64,000 nucleotides of DNA from an uncultured Granulosicoccaceae bacterium. Its GTDB lineage: Bacteria; Pseudomonadota; Gammaproteobacteria; Granulosicoccales; Granulosicoccaceae. The stretch covers positions 1-64,000 of the forward strand of contig CALLBO010000004.1 of assembly GCA_937998875.1 (NCBI GenBank), given 5' to 3'. A model generated the notes under the pieces. It was given only the letters and a program-made list of their open reading frames with translations. It was not told the DNA's origin and searched no databases. The translations under genes were made by a program, and so were the position numbers. Shown here in pieces: positions 1-8,465 of the stretch (its first letter is position 1; each line of letters begins with the position of its first letter).

Positions 1-82
1 TACGCGGATCGTCTTCACCCTCAATGGGCAATTGCAACTGACCGCTCGTGTCTGCTTTAACAACTCGACGTTTTATCCCCAT
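1..82 (-). CDS. 5' end of a CDS running off the left edge (MGIKRRVVKADTSGQLQLPIEGEDDPR...), product unknown
   Basis: Open frame from ATG at 82 (minus) to the window edge, 27 codons without stop; too short for the ORF track. Confidence 0.35.
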   Translation of the reverse strand, partial: MGIKRRVVKADTSGQLQLPIEGEDDPR

Positions 83-145
83 CTGAATTGCTCTTTATTG
101 CCTCAAGCAATAATCGCAAAAATTCAGACCTTTGGCGACACCCTC

Positions 146-590
146 ACATAGGGGGGATAAGCTTGCGCATCCACCAATGTGCAACACGTCAGATACCTAA
201 TTTCCCTGTCTGTTTGGCGATTTAATTCGCTGCAAATTTTTAGAGTTTGTTGTGACTGTTTGGTGGATGCGCTGTCGCTTATGCCCCCCTACGAAAATAT
301 AGCAGCATCAGTTACGTGCACTCTGATAAACGGTTTGCAAGTTTTCTATAGCTCGCATATCTCATCGGTACAGAGTGTCACGTAGGGGGGATAAGCTTGC
401 GCATCCACCAATGTGCAGCACGTCAGATACCTAATTTCCCCGTCTGTTTGGCGATTTAGTTTGCTGTAAATCCGTAGAGTTTGTTGTGACAGTTTGGCGG
501 ATGCGCTGTCGCTTATGCCGATCTACGAAAATATAGCATTATCAGTTACGTGCACTCCGACAAACCGCTTTGCGTGTTTTCTGTTGCAAA
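146..590. repeat. Two direct copies (~234 bp apart) of a type-A palindromic BIME-like repeat
   Basis: GTAGGGGGGATAAGCTTGCGCATCCACCAATGTGCAGCACGTCAGATACC ... TTTGG(T/C)GGATGCGCTGTCGCTTATGCC..CTACGAAAATATAGCA appears at 146-293 and 381-527; the ~60-bp downstream tail is also repeated. Confidence 0.9.
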
Positions 591-635
591 CAGATTATAC
601 GCAGCAAGATGAATGACCTATTTATAAACAGCCAG

Positions 636-1958
636 TTAACTGTTGATAAAATGCAATTTGTCGAACTGACATCGATAGTCAGCGACCTCTTCTGCCAGTT
701 GTTCCGGCGTATCAGACAATAACGCACGTGCAAACAACCCACCCAGGTGTGCACAGTGCTCTGTTGTCACACCAAATCGAACAATATCCGGGGTCCCCAC
801 TCTAATACCGTTTAAATCATTATGTACTCCGTCATCTGGCAGGCCGATACCACAAACCAGAAAGCCTGCCTTACGCAGTCGTTTTGATGCGGCCTGTCCA
901 CCACCATACCGATGAGAGCAAATTGCGAACTGATGTGATTGAGTGGCTCCCTTCGAGGTAGTGTAGATATCAATATCTTGTTGCTGCAACTCAACTGCAA
1001 GCGCCTGTGATACATCAATCATTGTTTTGGCGTAGGCGGTGCCATGGTCACGCCAATCGAGCATACTCATCGCAAGCGCTGCAGACTTGGCCGCATCAAA
1101 GTTTGCAGTCATACCCGGAAACGCGATGGCATCAATTTTCTGCATAAGGTCTGCATCATTCGACACGATGAGCCCACCTGCGGGACCACCCAGACTTTTG
1201 TAAGTACTCATGGTCATTAAGTGCGCACCCTCGTGTATCGGGTTGCTCCACATACCACCGGCAATAATTCCACACTGATGCGCTGCATCGAACATGAGTT
1301 TTGCACCCGCCTCATCTGCGATTTCCCGTACCGTTGAAACCGGATGTGGCAAAAGATTCAGACTGCCACCGAGTGTGATCAATGCCGGTTCGATCTGTCT
1401 TGCCAGACCCCTCAAACCATCTACATCAATTGTAAAAGACCTGGCATCAACGGGTGCCTCATGGATTGATAAGCCGAATAATCCCGCACACCCATCAATA
1501 TGATGAGTCACATGACCACCGATACTCGCCGGTGGTACGATGATGGTGTCCCCCGGTTTACAACACGCCATAAACGCATACAGGTTCGCCATTGCACCGG
1601 AAGCCACGCGAATTTCAGCAAACTGCGCGTTGAAAACTTCAGCGCACAACTCTGCGGCGATAACTTCTATTTCTTCGGTGGCCTCAAGACCGGTTTCGTA
1701 TTTATCTCCGGGATAACCAAGTGATGGACGCGACGACAAACCGGATGCAAGCAATCTCTCGGCACGCGGGTTCATGACATTGGCAGCGGGATTCAAATTA
1801 AAACAATCCCGCTCGTGGATCGCCTTATTTTGCTGCGCCAGGGCTTCGATATGATCAGCCAGCACCTCGCTATCTGTTGCAGATGCATTATCCGCATAGC
1901 TCTGCACCAGTTTTTCAGATGCCTGTGAGACCCAGTGTCTTTTTGCCAGTGATGTCAT
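636..1958 (-). CDS. Serine hydroxymethyltransferase-like fold-type I PLP enzyme (divergent)
   Basis: 440 aa; PLP-Lys motif STYKSLGGPAGG, GYPGDKYETG, GGHVTHH; canonical LIASEN motif absent. Confidence 0.8.
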   Translation of the reverse strand: MTSLAKRHWVSQASEKLVQSYADNASATDSEVLADHIEALAQQNKAIHERDCFNLNPAANVMNPRAERLLASGLSSRPSLGYPGDKYETGLEATEEIEVIAAELCAEVFNAQFAEIRVASGAMANLYAFMACCKPGDTIIVPPASIGGHVTHHIDGCAGLFGLSIHEAPVDARSFTIDVDGLRGLARQIEPALITLGGSLNLLPHPVSTVREIADEAGAKLMFDAAHQCGIIAGGMWSNPIHEGAHLMTMSTYKSLGGPAGGLIVSNDADLMQKIDAIAFPGMTANFDAAKSAALAMSMLDWRDHGTAYAKTMIDVSQALAVELQQQDIDIYTTSKGATQSHQFAICSHRYGGGQAASKRLRKAGFLVCGIGLPDDGVHNDLNGIRVGTPDIVRFGVTTEHCAHLGGLFARALLSDTPEQLAEEVADYRCQFDKLHFINS

Positions 1959-3514
1959 TTATTAAAACTATCGATGTTAATACTGGTTTTGGAATGCGAT
2001 AACAAATCTTGCATTTGAGTCAACAGTTCTTCGGCATTGTTGGCTAGTGCAGCAATGTAACGATCGGGCCGAACCCACACAGCTTCCGCATTAAGCTCAT
2101 CCAGCACAGCATTCAACTCAGTATAATCCTGTGCTGACACCACAAAAATACAGTCCGTTAGATTGCGTTTTAGATTTCGTCTTGTTATCAGTGTGTGTAC
2201 AAAGCCTACAACATCATCAAATTTCATTCGATTTTCATTCAACAATACTTGTAAAAATGGGCGCCCTACCGGATGATCTTCCTTATCGCTCAAACCCGGC
2301 AGGTAGTGGCTTGCTCCCAGCTTTGGTTGAATTGATTTGATTGTAGAGTTTCCGTGCTTCTGATTATTCGCCATTTGTAATGCACTTGCCTGATCCATTG
2401 TATTGATCAGGCCACCAAGCCGAATAGCGGTTTCGATGTAGGCTTGTGCGTGCGGACTCCTTTCTTTCTCATATGTATGAAGTATGGAACCGTCCGCTCC
2501 ATTTTGTATGATTAATGAGAGTTTCCAGGCAAGGTTTGCAGCATCTCTGATACCTGTACACATCCCCTGACCCATAAAAGGCGGGGTTAAATGCGCGGCA
2601 TCTCCCGCGATACACAGCCTGCCTTTATGCCATTGTCGGGCAATTGCAGATCTAAATGTATAAATAGCACATCTCTCAATTGCTGCGTCTTTTGGTGTTA
2701 TCCAGCGCGACAACAATTCCCATACTTTCTTTTCAGAAGAAATCTCTTCATCCGTTTCACCATCCAGAACAGTGATCTCCCAGCGTCTGCGACGACCAGG
2801 GCTCCTGCAATACGTCATTGGTCTTTGTGGATCACAAAATTGTATAGAGTGATCACCCAGATCCGGCCTTGGCCTTTCCAGCATCAGATCGACGACGAGC
2901 CAGCGCTCACAAAAACCAAAGTCTTTCATACCATCACAAACAAATTGCCTGACCAGAGAATTTGCACCGTCGCAACCGACGACATATCTGCTTTTTAATT
3001 CAAGTTTCCGGCTTGTGGCTTTGTCTTCACAGCCAAGCGCTACATGGTCTGAGTTTTCATTGATAGCCTCAACCTGACATCCGGGTAGCTCTTGAACGTT
3101 ATTCCGATTTTGCAGTTGTTCCCGCAGTAGTCTTTCCAAATCCGGTTGATGTAGTCGATAGCTTGCATTCCAACCGTGCGAGGTAATGCTTTGATCTCTT
3201 GGCCAGTCAAGCAATACCCGGCCGCGACTATCCTGAAATTTCATACCAGGGTTTATGCACGTATATCGAGATAATTCATCAGCGACTCCAACGGTCTGGA
3301 AGACACGCATAGTTTCATCATCAAAGTGAACGGCACGAGGCAGATTATAAATCGTCGCTTCACGATCAATTACCAGTACCTGCAGTCCCTGACCTGCAAG
3401 CAAGTTCGCGAGCGTAGCTCCAGTTGGACCGTAACCGACAACGGCTACATCGAAAATTTTATCTTCAATACCCGCTTGCGGTCTGCTCACGTCTGACTGT
3501 ATAACCACGGGCAA
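1955..3514 (-). CDS. FAD-dependent aromatic hydroxylase, MhpA-like
   Basis: 519 aa; GYGPTGATLANLLAGQGLQVLVIDRE FAD motif; GDAAHLTPPFMGQGMCTGIRDAANLAWKL motif. Confidence 0.85.
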   Translation of the reverse strand: MPVVIQSDVSRPQAGIEDKIFDVAVVGYGPTGATLANLLAGQGLQVLVIDREATIYNLPRAVHFDDETMRVFQTVGVADELSRYTCINPGMKFQDSRGRVLLDWPRDQSITSHGWNASYRLHQPDLERLLREQLQNRNNVQELPGCQVEAINENSDHVALGCEDKATSRKLELKSRYVVGCDGANSLVRQFVCDGMKDFGFCERWLVVDLMLERPRPDLGDHSIQFCDPQRPMTYCRSPGRRRRWEITVLDGETDEEISSEKKVWELLSRWITPKDAAIERCAIYTFRSAIARQWHKGRLCIAGDAAHLTPPFMGQGMCTGIRDAANLAWKLSLIIQNGADGSILHTYEKERSPHAQAYIETAIRLGGLINTMDQASALQMANNQKHGNSTIKSIQPKLGASHYLPGLSDKEDHPVGRPFLQVLLNENRMKFDDVVGFVHTLITRRNLKRNLTDCIFVVSAQDYTELNAVLDELNAEAVWVRPDRYIAALANNAEELLTQMQDLLSHSKTSINIDSFNK

Positions 3515-4446
3515 TCAATCAAGTGGGGAGCACGATTACCACTACTTGCTGTATCAAGGCGCATATTTCTGAAAGCTTCTTTCTGGGTGTCACTCATATA
3601 GAGTCTTTCGTGGCCCCAAAAGCTGGGTCCAACATTGGTTTCGTGTGGTCGCCACGTGGCAGGATCAATGATGCGCCCACCCCAGCCACTTTCTACAAAG
3701 AAACCCGATGGCGTGTGCGCGTAGAAGCTTGTCATGTAGTCGTTGGTGTGACGGCCAAGTGTGTAGGCGATACGATTTTCTTCAAGGCCTGCCAGATCAT
3801 AACCCTGACCAACATCATCAAGATTTTCATACTCGACCATAAAATGATGGAAGCCTTTTCTATTGGACCCGACTATCGCAAAGCTATGGTGACGTCCGTT
3901 GAGATGAAAAAAGTATAGCGGCAACGGCTTTAAGCCGTAGTCACTTAAATGAAAGCCGAGAATATCTCGGTAAAAGCGCACAACAGGTTCCACATCAGAT
4001 ACATAAAGTACCGCATGCCCCATTCCATAGGGGCCGGTTTTGAATCCGTCGATCGGTCGACCCGGTATAAACGGGTCACTAACGGTAAAGGGTTTCCAGA
4101 CAAGTTCCACCCGATATCCAGCGGGATCGGTGAAGTAGATTAACTCTTCGACGAGGCGTTTATCCGAGAGACTCGTCGACCCTCTTTCTACTTTATGCCC
4201 CGCGTCTTCCAACCGGATGGCATAGGCTTCCAGATCTTCGCGGTGATCAACTTCCCACCCCAGATAGGCCAGTGTATCACCCGGTTCATCAGAGACGATC
4301 AGACGCTGCGCCCGATCATCCATTCGAAAGGCGATATTCTTTCCACCCTGGTCAAGCAGCTGCATGCCAAGCAGCTTGCCCGCAAATTGCCGCCAGTCTT
4401 CAGTTTGGTCGGAAGATATACCCAGATACGCAAGCGCTGAAATCAA
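3487..4446 (-). CDS. VOC-family extradiol dioxygenase (2,3-dihydroxybiphenyl dioxygenase type)
   Basis: 319 aa; two VOC modules; GMGHAVLYVSDVEPVVRFYRDILGF, HHFMVEYENLDDVGQGYDL, PSGFFVESGW. Confidence 0.82.
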   Translation of the reverse strand: MISALAYLGISSDQTEDWRQFAGKLLGMQLLDQGGKNIAFRMDDRAQRLIVSDEPGDTLAYLGWEVDHREDLEAYAIRLEDAGHKVERGSTSLSDKRLVEELIYFTDPAGYRVELVWKPFTVSDPFIPGRPIDGFKTGPYGMGHAVLYVSDVEPVVRFYRDILGFHLSDYGLKPLPLYFFHLNGRHHSFAIVGSNRKGFHHFMVEYENLDDVGQGYDLAGLEENRIAYTLGRHTNDYMTSFYAHTPSGFFVESGWGGRIIDPATWRPHETNVGPSFWGHERLYMSDTQKEAFRNMRLDTASSGNRAPHLIDCPWLYSQT

Positions 4447-4654
4447 ACCGGTTCTCCAGAAGGTTGATATCAGTATACCGGTGTCGAGCTAGACCAGTTT
4501 ATTCATGAATATGGTGAGCATAGCTCGCAGAGCATTGGTTTCACAGGGTATTTTCTTCTCGCGTGGAATACCTACTGATATTCGCAAGAGAAAAAATTCG
4601 CTGTGGAATCAAGGATCAAGCGGGATGCCGTCATTTTCATGAATAAACCGGGCT

Positions 4655-4817
4655 GGGAGTCTGCGCGGTAGAAGTCCGCGTAGCGAGAATGAGCCATGGC
4701 GAGGACGTTTTTACGATCATTGAGGCGCATAGTTGTTCATACATAACGAAAATGATCGATAAAATGCACCGTCAGGGCGCATTCGCAGTAGTGGACGTTC
4801 TGCCGCGCAGACTCCTA
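4655..4817. mobile_element. MITE-like element with ~24-bp imperfect terminal inverted repeats
   Basis: Left end GGGAGTCTGCGCGGTAGAAGTCC (4655-4677) matches the reverse complement of the right end GGACGTTCTGCCGCGCAGACTCCTA (4793-4817); complementarity continues inward (TTTTTACGATCATT / AATGATCGATAAAA). No internal gene. Confidence 0.6.
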
Positions 4818-4839
4818 GGGTTCCAGGCAGTTTTTATAG

Positions 4840-5256
4840 TTAGTCATAGCTCTTATGATAGCTGCGGCGTGCCCCAGCGCGCTGTACTATCACACCGATA
4901 ATTTCGCTGAAATCAGATGCCGTGTCTGCCGGTGCATAGTGTGAATTGAGCGGATGTAGCGTCCATCCTTTGTCATTCTGTTTCAGTTGCCGGAAGAAAA
5001 CGTTGTCGGGTTTTTCCGCCAGTACATAACTGCCGTCAGTAGCGCGCCCGGTAGGATCGATAATTATTATACAGCCCTCGTTGAATTCGGGCTCCATGCT
5101 GTCATCAAGGACTCTGAGTGCAAACGGCTCCGCGTCTGTGCAGGTGCTGGGCTCATCTGCCAGGTTAACAGCACTCTGACTACCACCCAGATTAACCGAA
5201 ACCTTTGCGTTCTTTAAAAAACGTATGGGTCTTTCAGTCATTCTTTCATACGCCAT
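4840..5256 (-). CDS. S24 (LexA-like) peptidase-domain protein without HTH
   Basis: Start re-assigned to ATG at 5256 (MAYERMTERPIRFLKNAK), overlapping the upstream gene by 19 bp; DDSMEPEFNEGCIIIIDP and HPLNSHYA typical of the S24 fold. Confidence 0.75.
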   Translation of the reverse strand: MAYERMTERPIRFLKNAKVSVNLGGSQSAVNLADEPSTCTDAEPFALRVLDDSMEPEFNEGCIIIIDPTGRATDGSYVLAEKPDNVFFRQLKQNDKGWTLHPLNSHYAPADTASDFSEIIGVIVQRAGARRSYHKSYD

Positions 5257-6377
5257 GGCATGAGCACGTCTGCAACACCAATCCCTAGAGCTTTGAAATA
5301 ACCCATGTCGTCCATCCGGTGATACTGAACTCTCATGGTTAATGCACTTCCAACCACGATGAAAAATGCCGCAACGAAAGAGCCAAGTGCGAGGGTAGAA
5401 ATTCCACTGATTGACTGCCCAACGGTACAACCCAACGCGAGCACGCCACCAAACCCCATTAACAAACCACCGGTAAGATGATTGATCATGTCAGAACGAT
5501 CGCTAAATGTCTCGATGGCAAGTGTCCTGCTGAACAGGGCATACAAAAAAGAGCCGAATATTACACCGAGTACAATAGCGATTCCAAAGTTAATGGTTGA
5601 GCCGGTAAAAGTCATTAGGTAGCTGAGAGTGTTACCTGTCGGAGCGATAAAACTCATTGCCTCAACCGGTATGGGATCAAAGTCATCCACCCCGACAATG
5701 CCAGTGGTGACCCACGCAGCAATAATAATCAGCCCAATCACAATACCGGCAACCAGATTCTCGCGTGCCTCCCAGATAGCTTTTTGTCTTAGCGCCCAGC
5801 CGATTAAAAGAGCGGCAACTATAAAACCGATGATCCATCGCAGCGTATTGGTTGCCTCAAACCCGAACCAACCGGCAAACACAGATGCCAGCCCCTGATC
5901 TGCAATGCCTTGCTCGGCAAGATCTATAGTCATAGGCTCAATTGCCGCTACACGCAGCAAAGCCAAAATTCCGCGTAACGTCATGTAAGCCGATACTGCC
6001 AATACCAGCAATACCACCAGGGATTTCAGATTGCCGGTACCTACACGCACTAAAGTCCGCTGCCCGCAACCACCACCTAGCGTCATACCGACACCGAACA
6101 ACAAGCCGCCGATAATGTAGCCACCCAATCCAAAGTTGGTAGTTCGATAAATGCTGCTGCCTATATCGACAAGCCCTGTCAACTCCAGTATTTGTGCACC
6201 TGCAACTGCGATACCCATGGCGAGTACCCACGCCCCGAAGCGCCCTTTCAACCCCATATTGACCCAGTCACTGACAGCGCCCATCGTGCAAAAGTTTGTC
6301 CTATTAGCAACAGCACCAAAAAGTGCCGCCAATACAAATCCAATACCCGTGACCAGATGGATGTTGGTAAATTCCAT
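5238..6377 (-). CDS. YeeE/YedE family sulfur (thiosulfate) transporter
   Basis: 379 aa polytopic; three conserved Cys motifs NFCTMGA, GGGCGQR, LGCTVGQ. Confidence 0.88.
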   Translation of the reverse strand: MEFTNIHLVTGIGFVLAALFGAVANRTNFCTMGAVSDWVNMGLKGRFGAWVLAMGIAVAGAQILELTGLVDIGSSIYRTTNFGLGGYIIGGLLFGVGMTLGGGCGQRTLVRVGTGNLKSLVVLLVLAVSAYMTLRGILALLRVAAIEPMTIDLAEQGIADQGLASVFAGWFGFEATNTLRWIIGFIVAALLIGWALRQKAIWEARENLVAGIVIGLIIIAAWVTTGIVGVDDFDPIPVEAMSFIAPTGNTLSYLMTFTGSTINFGIAIVLGVIFGSFLYALFSRTLAIETFSDRSDMINHLTGGLLMGFGGVLALGCTVGQSISGISTLALGSFVAAFFIVVGSALTMRVQYHRMDDMGYFKALGIGVADVLMPWRMKE

Positions 6378-6479
6378 AGGGTTACCCTGCCGTTTGTTTA
6401 GAGACCACGCGTTTCATTCAATACCGTGCCAAAAGTGCTAAGACCTGCCAGACGAACTGTTATGCAGATCAGCTGGCAA

Positions 6480-6710
6480 TTAGGATTTTTTGAGTCGGTA
6501 GATAAAACTGTCACCGTCTTCGGTAGACTCAAGCAGCTCGTTGCCGGTTTGTTTAGCAAATGCCTCAAAGTCTTTGACCGACCCCGGATCGGTGGCGACA
6601 ATGCGAAGGATGTCACCGGAGTTCAGCTCTTTAAGCGCTTTTTTGGCGCGCAGTATGGGCATGGGGCAGTTCAAACCGCTGGCATCAAGCTCTTTAGTAA
6701 ATTCGCTCAA
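6480..6710 (-). CDS. TusA-family sulfur carrier protein
   Basis: 76 aa; LDASGLNCPMPILRAKKALKELNSGDILRIVATDPGS. Confidence 0.92.
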   Translation of the reverse strand: MSEFTKELDASGLNCPMPILRAKKALKELNSGDILRIVATDPGSVKDFEAFAKQTGNELLESTEDGDSFIYRLKKS

Positions 6711-6737
6711 CTTTATTCCTCGATTGCAGCATCGTTA

Positions 6738-6959
6738 TCAGTCATGCTCACCCATGGGTCTGGGTGGTCGTTTTTGTTTCAGCAGACGTTCCGCCTGACC
6801 TGGAGTCTCGGCAAACATCATCCGGTAGGTGGTGCCTTTCGCCACATTAGGTGACGTGCGGCACTGACGTAAATAATCCTTCGCTTCGCGGTAGCCAGAA
6901 TGAGACTCCAGATGCGTAAGTTGTTGAAAAGGATTGATTTCAAAAACATGATAGGCCAC
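6738..6959 (-). CDS. Small hypothetical protein in the yeeE/tusA operon
   Basis: 73 aa, same strand, 27 bp upstream of tusA-like gene; MAYHVFEINPFQQLTHLESHSGYREAKDYLRQCR... Confidence 0.65.
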   Translation of the reverse strand: MAYHVFEINPFQQLTHLESHSGYREAKDYLRQCRTSPNVAKGTTYRMMFAETPGQAERLLKQKRPPRPMGEHD

Positions 6960-7103
6960 TTCGACAGAGTATTACCGCGCTGACGCACAATCAATATCCC
7001 CTAAGAAATATGCCCAATTTCCCCAACCTGATGATACAGTCTTCAATGATATCAAACGTTGGCCCGCAATTCCCGCAAGCCAGCTCCAACGCGCACCCCG
7101 GCA

Positions 7104-8174
7104 ATGCAATCACTTAGTACTTCCCTGTTGATCAACAACCGTCGGTGCCTGGTGGTTGGCGGCAATCCAGAAGCCATTGCACTGGCAAAATGGCTGCACC
7201 AGCACAGTGCACAGGTAACCTTGATTGGCTCTGCGCACATCGATTTACCAGACATTCATTGCCTGCACAAAGAAGTTCACGAAAATGATCTGCACAACTG
7301 CTGGCTGGTAGCTGCGTGTAGCGAAGATCGGGTCATTAACGATCAGGTTCGAAAGTGGAGCGAAGCGCGAAACTGTTTTTGCTACTCGACTGATAACCCC
7401 GACAGTAGTAGCTGGCAGATAAATCACCCCCCTGCCAGTGGCCCGCATGTAGCGCTTGTGGGCGCGGGCCCGGGGGACCCTGAGCTGCTCACATTACGTG
7501 CGCTCAGACTTCTTCAACAAGCCGATGTGATTGTATACGACAGACTCGTTAGCAAACCTATACTTGCCTGCTGCAACCCGAACGCAGAGTTTATCTATGC
7601 GGGTAAAGCAAAATCTGATCACACGCTGCCACAGGAAACGATTAACCATTTACTGGTAAGGCTCGCTCTAAGGCCTGCCAATGTTGTCCGGTTAAAAGGT
7701 GGCGACCCGTTCATTTTTGGTCGCGGTGGTGAAGAAATAGAAACGCTTGCAGACCACCAGGTTCCATTTGAAGTGGTTCCAGGTATTACTGCAGCAAGCG
7801 GTTGTGCGGCTTTTGCAGGCATTCCGTTAACGCATCGCGACTACGCGCAGTCATGTGCATTTGTGACAGGGCATCTGCAAAACGGGGAGATCAACCTGGA
7901 CTGGCAGGGACTGGTACAACCTTATCAAACAGTGGTTGTGTATATGGGATTAACCGGTCTTGAAAAAATCTGCTCTTCACTAATTGAACATGGCCGAAGT
8001 GCACAGACACCCGCGGCGCTAGTTCAACAAGGTACGCAGCCGCAGCAGAAAGTGTTTGTTAGTACGCTTGAGAATCTGCCTGCGCTCATAAAGGAGAGTC
8101 AAGTGAGCGCACCTACGTTGATGATAATTGGTGAAGTGGTTAAGCTGCGAGAACGACTGGACTGGTTTGCCTGA
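7104..8174 (+). CDS. cysG: Siroheme synthase-like: uroporphyrinogen-III C-methyltransferase fused to a short N-terminal Rossmann domain (central domain absent)
   Basis: [79 protein letters not shown]-terminus [33 protein letters not shown] resembles CysG. ORF track start 7059. Confidence 0.88.
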   Translation: MQSLSTSLLINNRRCLVVGGNPEAIALAKWLHQHSAQVTLIGSAHIDLPDIHCLHKEVHENDLHNCWLVAACSEDRVINDQVRKWSEARNCFCYSTDNPDSSSWQINHPPASGPHVALVGAGPGDPELLTLRALRLLQQADVIVYDRLVSKPILACCNPNAEFIYAGKAKSDHTLPQETINHLLVRLALRPANVVRLKGGDPFIFGRGGEEIETLADHQVPFEVVPGITAASGCAAFAGIPLTHRDYAQSCAFVTGHLQNGEINLDWQGLVQPYQTVVVYMGLTGLEKICSSLIEHGRSAQTPAALVQQGTQPQQKVFVSTLENLPALIKESQVSAPTLMIIGEVVKLRERLDWFA

Positions 8175-8242
8175 GTATCAGAATCTGCACCCGAATCTGC
8201 ACGGTGGCCAGGTGATCAGAGCACCGGTTGCTCCATAACTAG

Positions 8243-8452
8243 TCTTAGAGGGATAAGCTTGCGTATCCATCAACGTGCAGCACGTCAGCCACGCTAATAC
8301 CCGGACTATCTAGCGATTTAATTCGCCGTAATATTCGCAGCGCTCGTTGCAAAGTTTGGTGAGCGCAAGCTTATCGCCCTACGAAAACAGAACATCATCA
8401 CTACTTGCATTCCGACAAACGGTTTCGTGTAGTTTTTCTGTTGCTCAAACAT
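8243..8452. repeat. Diverged type-A palindromic repeat between convergent cysG-like and hppD
   Basis: TTAGAGGGATAAGCTTGCGTATCCATCAACGTGCAGCACGTCAG ... AAGCTTATCGCCCTACGAAAACAGAACATCATCA... same plan and tail as the copies at 146-590. Confidence 0.8.
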
Positions 8453-8465
8453 TGATCATTGAGCG

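Noticed and set aside
179-385. 68-aa plus-strand ORF
   Set aside because: Lies wholly in the type-A repeat region; no protein-like signature.
146-590. Integron attC sites
   Set aside because: Palindromic, but no GTTRRRY/RYYYAAC core boxes, no integrase, and no cassette-like ORFs between the copies.
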